Position numbers and translations under genes: made by a program
Part shown: piece by piece, positions 1 to 11,994 of the stretch
Numbering within the stretch: position 1 is the stretch's first letter
Layout: every line of letters begins with the position of its first letter
Assembly (NCBI GenBank): GCA_947561585.1
Contig: CANNZV010001446.1
Location: 62,001 to 126,000 of the forward strand
Source of the DNA: Caprella mutica
Taxonomy: Eukaryota; Arthropoda; Malacostraca; Amphipoda; Caprellidae
Direction of reading: 5' to 3'
Length of the DNA: 64,000 bases
The notes under the pieces: model-generated
Seen by the model: only the letters and a program-made list of their open reading frames with translations
Database searches by the model: none
Told to the model about the DNA's origin: nothing

Positions 1-239
1 AGTTAATAATTTTTATTGGTTTCCCTTTCTATGAATTAGGTTGTAATGGTTATTCCACAGCTCTCAGAGCATGTTCAAATTATTTTGACTTTCTCCAATT
101 CAAGTCATGTTTATTATATTTCTATAAGGAATTTATAATAAACACTTGAAATGCTATTTCCTCCCAATGATTCAGATTTTACAATATATTGGTATAACCT
201 GTCAAGTTTTTCATGTTCCTAATGTAGGTGAAATATTTA

Positions 240-1560
240 CTCCCATCTCTTCTTTCCCCTGCGTAGAGATGCTCGCAATGAGGTTATTGCATCAGGCTCA
301 AATTGCTGCGCTCTTATCGGACATGAATGATGATGGTAACGTGATACAGTGGCTCTGAGCGAGTCTGCTAGGATTACACTTCCCATATTCAATTGAAGGA
401 CAAACTGATTGGTGGCGAATAGCTATTTCTCAGACCAATTTAGTGTTGATTCAATTGAACGTTGGAATTGAATTATTGATATTTTGATTGCTGGAATATT
501 CAAAATAATTTAACATTTAAGATGAAATGACGTATGACAAAAAAAATCTAGTTCAGAAATCAGTGTTGGAGATAGTTTAACTACTTCTGATGTCAAAACT
601 TAGTTCTTTTCAGGTAATACAAACTGTCTCATTGCAAAACAAGTCAGTCTCTTTAGTCCTAAACTTTATTTAACAAAAGAAGGAAAGACAAAACGATTCA
701 TGGAGTAACGAACATGAATTGCTGAGTCAGGATATCGACATTTCTTTCTTCTTTGAAAATTAGATTTAAGATGTGAAGTGAAGAGTTTTATTTTCATTAT
801 ATGGTCAACGACCAAATTTGCGTATTTGAAGAGTATACTATAATCTTATAATTCAACTGAATAAATTGATTTACATTTCAATTGGAAATAAGCACATCGA
901 ATTAGCAGGTCTTCCAAAAAAGAGGTATAAATAGAGAAATGATTCTTGTGAAGCCTGAGAAATGCCCGAACCCTATTTGCAAACGAATTGCTTAATTAAG
1001 TTCCATATCTCAGTGCAAAACAGGAAAACAAATACCTAGCGATTATTTTGATATCTTTCCATCTGTTCGATCTGAACCTTCATTTTTCTCACTGAAGTAA
1101 GGAGTGCGAGAGAATGTTTGTGTTGAGGTGAAATTAAGCGAAACCTCCTTTAACTCCGACACTCTCATTTGTCTTGGGCAGATACAATTATTACGTTGCT
1201 TATTATTGATGAGGCAGTAAAGAAATAATCAATTTGAGAATTATAGTCAAATATCCAGGATTTTATTTCTTCCTGGTAACCTTGATGTAATTTTGGTGAG
1301 TTTGAAAATTGAGGTACACTTTTGATTGCAATGGTGTTGATGTAATAGACTAAAAAGTTATTTAATCTTTCTCTTTCTAATGCTTACACTCACTCTATGG
1401 ATTTCCCAATAGTTTAGTTTTTGCTTTATTTGCTTTAATAAACTCATGTCGTAGAGGCATAGCTTCACTGACACCTCAGCGCTATCCATCTTATTGAACA
1501 TCATTTTTTAGTCCTGCCTTCAGATTAGATCGGCTGATTTTACCTTCTCTTGCGAAAATA
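240..1560 (+). repeat. Dispersed repeat R1, copy 1
   Basis: This copy matches the reverse complement of 45,891-49,065 in blocks. 1,012-1,560 matches 45,891-46,445, 540-745 matches 48,100-48,300, and about 245-355 matches 48,940-49,030. Similarity is high but imperfect, with substitutions and small indels. The match ends sharply near 1,560, just after the segment reading ccttctcttgcgaaaata. The part between 745 and 1,012 is not shared. The element class is unknown: I see no terminal repeats, and the left end may lie outside the window. It could be an old transposon or a duplicated genomic segment. Confidence 0.75.
267..335 (+). other. Exon-like segment inside repeat R1
   Basis: A pyrimidine-rich tract ending in gcgtag (acceptor-like) precedes 69 bases, exactly 23 codons, and a donor-like gtaacg follows. 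In frame the segment reads MLAMRLLHQAQIAALLSDM and continues NDD. The second R1 copy, on the minus strand near 48,950-49,020, keeps the acceptor, donor and reading frame with several amino-acid changes (L to F, A to V, A to T, D to G). I do not recognise the protein. It may be an exon fragment carried by a repeat, or chance preservation. The changes between copies are not mainly synonymous, which argues against current selection. Confidence 0.3.
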
Positions 1561-1689
1561 TTGAAGCATATTATTGAATGTTGATATACAGGGATATTGA
1601 TATTACTCATAATCTCATAATTATTATAAACCTAATGCTATGTTGTGTGCCTTTAATATTTTTAGTTTTTGGACACCGTATACCTCAGG

Positions 1690-2650
1690 TATATTAGAAG
1701 TTATGTCTAATAAAGTTAAGCGTGACCAGAATGTTGCTCTCATGCAAGAGGCTGGTGAAGCACAAAGGCTATCGTAAAACAAAAGAAGGTGCGTTGCAAA
1801 ATTGTTTGCAATGCTTGTGGGAAATAAAATGTGGCACGACCTCTTGTAAATTAATTTTTTGGATTGAAAACAGTCAATTTGCATCAGAAGTGTGATTTCA
1901 GATGAGAAAGAAGCAAATTGAATGAAATCCGTAAAGAAGTGCTAGAAAAATTGTGAAACAGATTCGCATCTCCAAATCTCAAATGCAGAGGCTAACCAAG
2001 AGAAACTTAAGTTAACTTAAGGGAACCTTAAGTTAAAGAAATATTTTAGACAACTAATTTCAGAGGCCTCCATGAAGAAACAGTTGGACAAAGTTGCAAG
2101 AGTTCAAGCAATCTGCAGGAAATGTTTTGATTTTGTACGACGAGAAAATGTTCATTGTTGAGTCTGTCTCCAATAGTCAGAATAATTGTGTTCATGTCCA
2201 CAGCTTTGACTACTTGTTCGTATAGTTGAGGCATTTGAGACGCCAGAAGCCTCCTCCCGTCATGGAATTTAACGGCAAGTTGATATGTTGCCGTTAAAAC
2301 ACCTACATTGGCTCTCCAATTCATTTGTTACCAATTTGTGACTTAAATGTGGTCTTTAGATTATTCCAAGTGCTTTTGGGGAATAATAATGGTGGTCACC
2401 CTCAAGTTCTGACACTAATCCTATGGACCACTCAATATTGATCATCTTGTAAAGAGAGGTTTGTACTCATTCCTCCCTCAATCTGGACGCTTTGAATGCA
2501 GCCATTCGTTCCGTTTGGGCCAAGGTGGTCGAAGAAGTAGTGTGGAATCCTTGTGCTTCAAAAAAAGCTCTTTGTGAAAAATTGATCCAAACAAAAGTTG
2601 GCCGTTTAAAAATATGTTATTTTGATTCTGAAAAAACTTGTTAATGATTC
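1690..2650 (+). pseudogene. Decayed Tc1/mariner transposase
   Basis: Pieces of a Tc1/mariner (IS630 superfamily) DDE transposase appear in order in several plus-strand frames. Near 1,703 is a possible N-terminus, MSNKVKRDQNVALMQ. From 2,075 comes KKQLDKVARVQAICRK. Around 2,170-2,220 is NSQNNCVHVHSFDY. Near 2,230-2,270 RRQKPPPVM matches the family's HPPxVMVW block. Around 2,390-2,450 SSSDTNPMDHSIL corresponds to the SPDLNPMDYSVW block carrying the third catalytic Asp. From 2,480 LNLDALNAAIRSVWAKV is the usual C-terminal helix. Stops and frameshifts lie between the blocks, so the gene is dead. It directly follows the right edge of repeat R1. No intact terminal repeats were found. The family assignment rests on remembered motif order and is fairly secure. 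Confidence 0.75.
2006..2021. repeat. Perfect 16-bp palindrome
   Basis: The sequence cttaagttaacttaag is its own reverse complement. Another cttaagttaa follows at about 2,028. It lies inside the decayed Tc1/mariner gene and has no evident function. Confidence 0.6.
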
Positions 2651-3004
2651 TATTGAAGTATCATTTATTGTCCTTCTATTTATATCCCACATTTTCTATG
2701 GGTTGATCATTTTTGGTCACGCTGTACGTAACATTCATAAATGTAGAATATCTTTAATGAAATACTCTTGTTCATTTAACTAAATTTATATAATGATTCA
2801 CAATAATCTTGATAAGAATAATTTTGATTTAAAATAAGTGCTCCATTATTAAATGTATGAGAAAAAAAAAGGAAAAAATGGAACTTTGCATAAGAAAAAC
2901 CTAAAGCAATCGATACATCTTTGAGATTTTAAATGATTTTATTGGTATTTATAAGAGTAATTTTATAACTAACTGAATAAAATATATTTTCTTTTCTTTT
3001 GCAG

Positions 3005-3052
3005 AAGATGAACTGCAGCAACATAACAAATTAAGAAATTAATGTACACCAT
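3005..3052 (+). other. Candidate 48-nt exon with strong splice signals
   Basis: A long T/C-rich tract ending ttttcttttgcag precedes the segment, and the consensus donor gtaagtaa follows it at 3,053. It is one of the cleanest acceptor-donor pairs I found by eye. One frame reads DELQQHNKLRN before a stop, so it could be a terminal coding piece or an untranslated exon. Chance pairs occur in T-rich DNA, and no neighbouring exon could be linked to it. Confidence 0.25.
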
Positions 3053-3602
3053 GTAAGTAACTGTTGTAGTATTGTAATTGAACCTACTAACTTTCGTTAG
3101 TTTGTAGAGCATCTATATCAGTTATCATCTTATTTAATAAGAATATTAATCATTTCTCATCTTTGGATAATGGTAATATTTATATTATTACAATAAATAT
3201 AGTAAATATACCATTTAACCTATTCCCATAACAATGTGGTGGTCATCAAGAAATAGAGCGAAGACTGCTGGCCAATGGCATCTTCTGACGACTCACAGAG
3301 TTTCTCATTTCTGGGACAGATGCTTCATTTATGCTAATGAATTACTGTAGCAGAGGAATAGCAAGGAAAACCTAGAGGCTTATATTACTCCACTCTTTAA
3401 ACATAATTATATCTTTTAAAGTACGTGACTGAATTAATAGATCTATGTTTTATTTCATAAATTCCTTGATGACTTATTATATTCTAGTGGACGTAGAAAA
3501 AGGAACTCCTAATTTATTTTAGTTTTTATATTTTTATTTAACTTGTATAACTATTTAGTACCTAGGTATACTCTACTATGTTTATGTAAACGTGTCATTT
3601 TT

Positions 3603-4040
3603 CGGATCTGTTTTGTTTGCTGGGCGCCTTTGAAAATAATGAAATTAATTCAATATTATATCATGGATACGCGTTGTTATTTAGTGACCTCTGCTTCATG
3701 AGAACACCTTTCCTTGATGACGAAGATTAGGAATTGTATATAAGTAAACAAATAATAACTATATATTATTTAATAACCATATAATTACTATAGGATAGTT
3801 ATCAAATGGTTAGGTTAGTTATTAGATGGTTGTGATAGAAGTATATTTCTATGATATATTGCTATTTTTTCATATGCGCCCAGGAAACAGAAACTTTTCT
3901 AAATATATTATTTAAAATAACAAGTCTGTATTTTTTATGACTAAATTATTTAAATTTGAAAGCTAGTAATTATGATACCACTTTAAATTTTTTCTTATTT
4001 CCATTATTTTCAAATGGGCCCAGCAAACAGAAAAGATCCC
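3603..4040. repeat. Inverted-repeat element, about 440 bp
   Basis: The left arm at 3,603-3,645 contains gtttgctgggcgcctttgaa. The right arm at about 4,001-4,040 carries its near reverse complement (gggcccagcaaacag). A third partial copy, gcgcccaggaaacagaaac, lies at 3,876-3,894 in right-arm orientation. The middle is AT-rich and noncoding. This is consistent with a degraded terminal-inverted-repeat element. No clear target duplication was found. Confidence 0.5.
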
Positions 4041-6258
4041 ACTTTTCTTCAATTATTTGTTTTTAGAGCTGGATTAACACCATCTTATTGCTTTCATTAT
4101 AAATCTGAGTTTAATTTACCAACGACAAATTTTAAAGACTAAATCAATATCATGAAACAAATTCAATGTTTTCATATTCAATCTACGTTATAACACTTAT
4201 AAAAAAGCTATAAGTTAATTTTCGGTTGTAATGTTGAATTGGGTACTAGAGGTATATTATAGAGTCAAAATTCGAAACTATAGTCTAAAGTTACTTATGA
4301 TTTTACATATATATATAAGCATTTTTATAAAACTAGAATGATAAAACTATAAATTAGAATGTATCTGTCTGTTTATTCAGGGTTTTTAATGGCTTCATCA
4401 TTATTAGCTGCAGGATATAAGTTCTTCCATTGGCCATCAATATGGTATTTATATCTTCAGTCTATCACCACGGAGATTGATGGTACTTTTACTGCCGATA
4501 AAAGGGACCATAAAAGGAAATTCTTTGCCTATCTCTTTCTCGTCGTTTGGTGTGGGATATATTTTTTTGCCTTCTATTTAGAGGAATAGTAATATAAAAA
4601 ATATAAATAATGAGAAAAACATAATGCTTAATATCTTGAACATAATTATTTATATCTTCATCTTCATATTTGTTTTGTTCAAAAAGACATTATTTTTCTA
4701 TTAAAAACGAGATTATATATTTTTCAAATTCAGATGGTGATTTTTTTTTAATATTTCAGTACTGTAACGAAAATGTTAGTCAGCATCGTCAGAAAAGTTT
4801 ATCTGCAATGATCAGGCCGTGACATTATATTCGTTGCATGTGTAAAGGTCTTTAGACGGTCTAGTGGGCATGGCTCACAGGGGCATTCAACAGGCGTCTC
4901 ATATCTGCAATTAGTCTAGAACTTTTGGCCAAGTTATCAGCATTAATTAATTGGTCTGTCCATTCTGAAAGAGGAGAGAATGACCAATTTTGTCGATAGG
5001 GGGAAATATGTTAACCAGAAATACAATTCCTTTTAATGGAGGAGAAAATTTATTTTATTTAATGTAGCTACTATAAACTATTGGAAATATATTTTCATAC
5101 AAATATATTATTTATATTATGTTATTGATTGTCAGGGTCATATATTTGAGCTTACCAAATATATATCATAACTGCAATTCTACAAGTTAAATTTCAATCT
5201 AATAATCAATGTGTTATTGGTGTGATGCTCACGATCATTCATACTATTATTAACTTCACAGAAAGCGGAAGGTTATATTTTAGACGGGATTTATTTATTT
5301 ATCTTCTTGTTACTCGCATAACTCAAAAAGTGTGCAATCAAATTGCCTAAAATTTGATGGGACGATTGGTCAATGTCTAGCTACCAGTGTATCAGATTTT
5401 GGGAGTCAAAGGTTTAGGTCAAGGTCATTTATAACTCAAGTATTATTGGGTGATCAAGGTCATTTATTAGCGGCGGCGAAGGTATGCGCTCTATCGAGTG
5501 CACAAAATATAGTTCTTTATGAATCAATTACTGTTTTGTGATTTTAGATTGTTGACTTAACTATATCCTACTAACTTTATCAAATGAAATATTGATTTGT
5601 TAAAAATATGCCTAGTACTGAATATGCCTTATGGTTGTTTTGGTCGTGTACTCACCATACAAGATAGCAAATTATGCAATATAGGAAGGACATTGATGTG
5701 CATATAAGGTATTTCTAACTTTAACTTTAATTAAAGGACGATAAAAAGTGGGTATCCTTTTCTAACCGTACTGCTAGACCAAAACTGACTTCGAATTTCA
5801 TCAAAGATTTTCACGTTTCAAATAATCCGTCAATCAACATCGAGTTAGTTTTTAAACAGAAGCGCACGAAATATCACTTTTCTAATTAAATATCTCTCAA
5901 TTCGCAGGATTCAAATATCACCGACAATATATTTCGAAACTGAATCTAATATCCCTAATTGGTTGAAAGCCAATACCTGGTGGAGTATATGATTTATGAA
6001 TAGTAATGTAAATTATCATCCATATTTAAAAGTACCGATTGAGATTAACATGTGATATCCTTTACGCTTTAATCTGAAATTAGGCAACTCTGAAAAACTG
6101 TAATATAATAATGAAATGTATGTACAATATTTTAATGTATATATTGTACTAATATTATAGGAAGCTTCGATTTATTGCATGATGGGACATTTCCTTTTGG
6201 AGTTAGATTTCCTTATTTGGATTAGATTTATTTCTCATGTTATGACTAACTATAGGTA
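4041..6258. other. Noncoding AT-rich stretch
   Basis: No recognisable gene. A 76-codon frame at 4,359-4,589 has two hydrophobic segments (about residues 5-32 and 57-72) but matches no family I know and is probably chance. The section at about 4,790-4,990 is less AT-rich than its surroundings but has no readable homology. A second open frame at 5,332-5,541 is also unrecognised. Confidence 0.4.
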
Positions 6259-6530
6259 TTCTGTTCTACAGGCTATATATACTATAATATAGCCACTCCG
6301 TTCTACAGGCTATATATACTATACTTTAGCCACTCCGTTCTACAGGCTATAGCCTATATACTATACTATAACTACTCCATTCTACAGGCTATACAACATA
6401 ATATACTATATCCACTCCGTTCTTCAGGCTGTATAGTGTATATACTATACTATAATCATTCTGTTCTTCAGGCTATACATACACATGATTAGGCTATACA
6501 TATCTAGGCTATACAAACTATACTATAACA
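6259..6530. repeat. Degenerate minisatellite, about 40-44 bp unit
   Basis: About six imperfect units share the core cactccgttctacaggct followed by an AT-rich run such as atatatactatac. Units drift in sequence and length toward the right end. Confidence 0.8.
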
Positions 6531-6619
6531 CTCATTCACTGTGACACAGAGTGCCGAATGAAAATTCCTATCGAAAGAAAAAACCACAGGCGGCCATTGT
6601 TTCACTATTGACACACTCT

Positions 6620-6648
6620 ATTTCAATTGGACGAAAGCCAATTGAAAT
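6620..6648. repeat. Perfect 11-bp hairpin
   Basis: atttcaattgg and ccaattgaaat are exact reverse complements separated by the 7-base loop acgaaag. It lies in an isolated, less AT-rich stretch between two minisatellites. Confidence 0.55.
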
Positions 6649-6773
6649 GAACAATGTTACGAAATGAGCAGTCTTATGTTTCTATCGTAGATATCATCTG
6701 TGAAGTCTAATGGTATGTTTGGATTGAAGCTGCTGTTACAGTGAGGAAGAATCTTATGTTACATATTTATCAT

Positions 6774-8421
6774 ACCTGTAATATCTTCATGTTTCATATC
6801 ATACCTGTAATATCTTCATGTTTCATATCATACCTGTAATATCTTCATGTTTCATATCATACCTTTAATATCTTCATGTTTCATATCATACCTGTAATAT
6901 CTTCATGTTTCATATCATACCTGTAATATCTTCATGTTTCATATCATACCTTTAATATCTTCATGTTTCATATCATACCTGTAATATCTTCATGTTTCAT
7001 ATCATACCTGTAATATCTTCATGTTTCATATCATACCTGTAATATCTTCATGTTTCATATCATACCTGTAATATCTTCATGTTTCATATCATACCTGTAA
7101 TATCTTCATGTTTCATATCATACCTTTAATATCTTCATGTTTCATATCATACCTGTAATATCTTCATGTTTCATATCATACCTGTAATATCTTCATGTTT
7201 CATATCATACCTGTAATATCTTCATGTTTCATATCATACCTGTAATATCTTCATGTTTCATATCATACCTGTAATATCTTCATGTTTCATATCATACCTG
7301 TAATATCTTCATGTTTCATATCATACCTTTAATATCTTCATGTTTCATATCATACCTGTAATATCTTCATGTTTCATATCATACCTGTAATATCTTCATG
7401 TTTCATATCATACCTGTAATATCTTCATGTTTCATATCATACCTGTAATATCTTCATGTTTCATATCATACCTGTAATATCTTCATGTTTCATATCATAC
7501 CTGTAATATCTTCATGTTTCATATCATACCTGTAATATCTTCATGTTTCATATCATACCTTTAATATCTTCATGTTTCATATCATACCTGTAATATCTTC
7601 ATGTTTCATATCATACCTGTAATATCTTCATGTTTCATATCATACCTGTAATATCTTCATGTTTCATATCATACCTGTAATATCTTCATGTTTCATATCA
7701 TACCTGTAATATCTTCATGTTTCATATCATACCTTTAATATCTTCATGTTTCATATCATACCTGTAATATCTTCATGTTTCATATCATACCTGTAATATC
7801 TTCATGTTTCATATCATACCTGTAATATCTTCATGTTTCATATCATACCTGTAATATCTTCATGTTTCATATCATACCTGTAATATCTTCATGTTTCATA
7901 TCATACCTGTAATATCTTCATGTTTCATATCATACCTGTAATATCTTCATGTTTCATATCATACCTTTAATATCTTCATGTTTCATATCATACCTGTAAT
8001 ATCTTCATGTTTCATATCATACCTGTAATATCTTCATGTTTCATATCATACCTGTAATATCTTCATGTTTCATATCATACCTGTAATATCTTCATGTTTC
8101 ATATCATACCTGTAATATCTTCATGTTTCATATCATACCTTTAATATCTTCATGTTTCATATCATACCTGTAATATCTTCATGTTTCATATCATACCTGT
8201 AATATCTTCATGTTTCATATCATACCTGTAATATCTTCATGTTTCATATCATACCTGTAATATCTTCATGTTTCATATCATACCTGTAATATCTTCATGT
8301 TTCATATCATACCTGTAATATCTTCATGTTTCATATCATACCTGTAATATCTTCATGTTTCATATCATACCTGTAATATCTTCATTTTCCATATCATACC
8401 TGTAATATCTTCATGTTTCAT
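6774..8421. repeat. 29-bp minisatellite, 57 units without indels
   Basis: The unit begins acctgtaatatcttcatg and ends catatcat. Every unit start that I checked falls on 6,774 plus a multiple of 29. Units differ almost only at one base: a G-to-T variant (acctttaat) occurs in units 4, 7, 13, 20, 28, 34, 42 and 48. Unit 56 has a second variant (ttcattttccat). The last unit stops after 24 bases. Confidence 0.97.
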
Positions 8422-9882
8422 CCAACCACTACATTCAATTTATTAGATTTAATCCATGTCTTGTATCTCTGGTGAGTTTCACTCCTCTTGTCAGTTGGTC
8501 TCATCCTAACTAGCCAAGGACTCTTCATCTCTCAAATTATATTAGTGACACATCGTAAGCTGTGTGTAAAGTCAGATAGGTCAGAATAACTTAGCACTTT
8601 AATAATTAGTGCTAATGATGTCAAAACATTAGTTGACTCGAAATAAAATCTTTGATACTTTCGTAGTAATTTGCTTTTGTAAAAAAATTTCATCTGACGT
8701 CATACAATGTTTAGTTTTACATATCCTTAATCACAAAATGTAGAGTTTATCGCGATGTCATGATTTAGTCAGTACGTCCTTAGTACGTTACAATAATAGC
8801 AAGCATTGTACCGTGAACAAGTTAGGTACCGAGTAGCTACAGTCACTCTTTGCCGGTACGAGTTAAAAGTTTTTCAAGCATACCTTAGTTCCTTGTCTTA
8901 ACTTATTGCACATGTGAATAAACCTGTAATAAACATACATTCTTTTAAAGCTATCCCTATACAGTTTCACTAAGTGATACCCCATACATACGTACAGCTA
9001 TGGGAAAACTCCTGAAGCCAGTGGATAGGTGTAACACAAGCATACGGTTATTTAGAGTATTAAAAGTATCTTTACATCGAGACTATTTATGAGTCCGTAG
9101 TTATACTGAGAGGAACATGCGATCTCACATTATCTACTGAATCTTAGTAAAATTTTGATATTAATGTAATAAGTTTCAATAGCATTAAATTATATTATTT
9201 CAAATACAAAATATGTACAACCATTAGAATTAATGAAGTTTATATTTTAATGAGAAAATAGTAAAATGTTTAAAAATCATTACAGAAACACTTTCTTTAA
9301 AAAAACCTGCGTGTGTACGGCCCGCAACTATACTTTACATATAGGTATTCTGCACTTGACATGAAGATGAAGGAATCATTTTAAACTTGTGCTCTATTAT
9401 TATTAATCAATTAAAAGCAACTATCGTGTAAATTAGATTGTACTCAAAATAATAAATTCCTCTCGTTTTTATTGTATCTCTTTTTAATTTATCCGACAAT
9501 TAGAGCAATTAAATACTTTTAATTAGTCGAGGAATTTAATTTCAGTGAATGAAATTGATTAAAGTATTTTTTATTTAGAGTTTGTTTTTAACCGACTACA
9601 GTAGAATAGATTAAATTTAATATCCTCCAATAAATCAGCATATCGACTATTCTGTAATTGAATTTGATTTTTAATTGTTACTGGTATTGATGTATAAACA
9701 GAGGAAGAATCAATACATTTATTATTTAGTTGTAGCGTCTCTCATTTATTTGTAATTTGAGGATAAGGATTTTTATTAATGAAAATTACAAAAAATGAAC
9801 AAAAATTCATCAAGCCCTTTTCCAAGGATATTTTAGGATAGGATAGCATATTTTACCTAAAAAAAGCTGCTAAAAATCAAAA
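8422..9882. other. Noncoding stretch
   Basis: No gene recognised. A 14-bp match to the end of the MITE-B family (cgtgtgtacggccc) lies at 9,310-9,323 as an isolated fragment. Otherwise the stretch is ordinary AT-rich sequence. Confidence 0.4.
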
Positions 9883-10017
9883 GGTGATAATTGCCATCAG
9901 TCGCCACCGGTTTGGTGATCTCATTCGTTTCACCAAACTGTTTGGAGAGCAAATATTTGACAGTGAGCTATCAAGTGGCTCTCAAAAACACTTCCACTGC
10001 TTACTTTGATGCTCTCA
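9883..10017 (+). repeat. 135-bp repeat R2, copy 1
   Basis: Base-for-base identical to the reverse complement of 41,214-41,348, with sharp ends on both sides. It is less AT-rich than its surroundings and contains an internal stem, gtttggtg with caccaaac. No open reading frame spans it. It may be a short mobile element or part of a larger duplicated unit. Confidence 0.9.
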
Positions 10018-10981
10018 AAAACTAAAACCAACTGTCGCTGAAAATAGTTCAATGTGACCATGTTATTTTACCAAATTATTAAAGGACAAATATAATTTCG
10101 TATCCTAAGGTTTATGAATACATGAAGGGAAACTTTATTTGGAAACCAAATTTTGTATTTTTGATAGAGAAAAATATAATGTGGCATTATTTAGAAGATT
10201 CACATTAAAATTTTAATCTTCTTACTTCAATCTTCTGTTTGGGTATATACATATGATATGATATTCATTTTTCGTTCAATTTTTTTATTGTGTCAATCAT
10301 TGATAGAATGCATCCATCAAAAAATCTGTTAAATTGTATACGTATATAAGCAAAGATCGACTTATTACATTAAATGGAAAGATATATAGAAATCATAAAT
10401 TTCATGAAAAAAATGATTTTCATCTAATTCAATGGCAGAATTCTCACAAAATAACAACTAGGCTGGAAGTGGAATGAGTTTCTTCATAACACTGAAATTG
10501 TCTGGAGAACAATGGGAGTATTGTTGTTCTACAAATAACAATATAGTGAATACAAAGAAGAGTTTGTGAACCACTTTGGCCTTTGTTGTGATGAAAGACT
10601 TTCTACAGAGCTGACCTCTTGGAAAGACCGGTGACAATATACTCCATTGGTTATTATCGCCCCTTATTGCTGCCAGTCTGTTATTATGCTGTAGTAGAGT
10701 TCATCTCCACTCATTTCAGAATTGATGGACAAAATGTATGAGAAATTTAATTAATACTTTATCTGATAACATCATCTCTGTAAATAATCGAAGTATAACA
10801 ATTTGAGTATAATTTTTCATAATGAACTAAATAATACCTAGTTGTATATTTTAAATCCAGATACACGTTTCTTCCAAAGGTTTTTTATTCAAACTACAGA
10901 CTATAGTTATTTAATACAGGCATTTCCTGCCTGTATATCATTTAAAATTTTCAGTTTTATTATTTTACTGTTGCCGGCCAG
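10018..10981. other. Noncoding stretch
   Basis: No gene recognised. The section 10,560-10,720 is less AT-rich than its neighbours and may be upstream remains of the mariner relic that follows, but I could not read transposase motifs in it. Confidence 0.35.
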
Positions 10982-11250
10982 CAGGAGCAGAGGATAGCAA
11001 TAAGAATTAAAGCTCAAAACACAGCAACTAGGGTAGCAGACTAGTTCCATCCACCTCATTCACCTGACCGTGCGCTATCCGATTGATTACCACCTCTTTC
11101 ACTCCCTGGTAATCATCTTCTTGGAAAATTCTTCACCAATGAAGCAGACTTGCACCAAACCTTCACTGACGTCTTTGCTTCCAAAACACTGAGTTTTACA
11201 CAAGGAGATTGAACTACTGGAGGAACGTTGGCAGAAGGGGCTCGGTGACT
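10982..11250 (+). pseudogene. Mariner transposase C-terminal relic
   Basis: The plus strand preserves the last quarter of a mariner-type DDD transposase. Around 11,050 it reads PPHSPDRALSD, matching the PPYSPDLAPSDY block that holds the third catalytic Asp. It continues with FTNEADLHQTFTDVFASK and a tail (WQK-like, from ggaacgttggcagaagg) matching the usual end of mauritiana-type transposases. Stops interrupt the frame before the SPD block and near the end. The first two catalytic regions are absent or unreadable, and no terminal repeats were found. This is a fragment of a dead element. Confidence 0.75.
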
Positions 11251-11790
11251 AAGGTTATTCGCAGGCTAATTTAAAATTACACTTACTAAAGAGCGTTTTC
11301 TTTCTTTCCTATATGAATGAAAAAAAAATTATGTACCTTGTAAATATAGTGTAATGGATATTTGTTTCCTCCTAGCTGTGATTCAAAAATATTCGAATGA
11401 GTGTCTTCGAATTCCTTGCGATAGTCTTCATAGCAAACCATTCAAATTGTAAGGTATAATTTTCATACATATTTAAAAGACATTTATTGTTGAATTGTAT
11501 CTATTATTGAATGCACTCAACTGCGATATTTATACTTTACTTTCTTTTTTCTAAACGAAATACCATTTATATATAGGAATATTCAAGATATTGTTTATCT
11601 TCAAATTGGCTTGCATTCCATTTTCCTATTTCAATCTAGGTAACAAAAGACTTTCTTTTGGAAGATTGGAAGCTGCAATATTTCCTTGGTATGATTTCCT
11701 ACTCTCATCTATCCTAAACAGATTCAATGGAAAATTGCGCTCTAGGAGCTGCTTTACTTTATTGGTATGCCTACTTTTACCATACCTAAA
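11251..11790. other. Noncoding stretch
   Basis: No gene recognised. An 83-codon frame runs from 11,591 into the MITE that begins at 11,791. It resembles no known protein, and part of it is MITE sequence. Confidence 0.35.
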
Positions 11791-11994
11791 GGGCCGTACA
11801 CACGCCGGGTTTTTTAAGTCTTTCCACCAGACTTTTTGCTAAGCTCCTCCTACTTTTTCAACAAGAATATTAGAAAAAACGATAAAACTGTTATTTATTT
11901 TATCGTTTTTTCTTATATTCTTGTTGAAAAAGTAGGAGGAGCTTAGCAAAAATTCTGGAGGGAAGACTTAAAGCACACTGCGTGTGTACGGCCC
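11791..11994. mobile_element. MITE-B, complete hairpin element
   Basis: The ends are gggccgtacacacg and its reverse complement cgtgtgtacggccc. Inner arms continue as a long inverted repeat: ctttttgctaagctcctcc on the left has its near reverse complement at about 11,935-11,955. The whole 204-bp element folds into one hairpin with a short AT-rich centre. Flanks read cctaaa on the left and ttaagg on the right, compatible with a worn TTAA-type target but not proving one. It has no coding capacity and is a non-autonomous DNA transposon. Confidence 0.85.

Noticed and set aside
2046..2324. 92-codon minus-strand frame
   Set aside because: It is the shadow of the decayed Tc1/mariner transposase, whose recognisable motifs are on the plus strand.
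4359..4589. Small membrane protein of 76 residues
   Set aside because: It has two hydrophobic stretches, but no known family, splice context or conservation can be shown. Such frames arise by chance in AT-rich DNA.
6774..8421. CRISPR array
   Set aside because: Units are contiguous 29-bp tandem repeats with no unique spacers, and the DNA is eukaryotic.
8940..9080. Fragment of the 1.33-kb TIR element (agtgatacccc)
   Set aside because: An 11-base match only, with no extension on either side.
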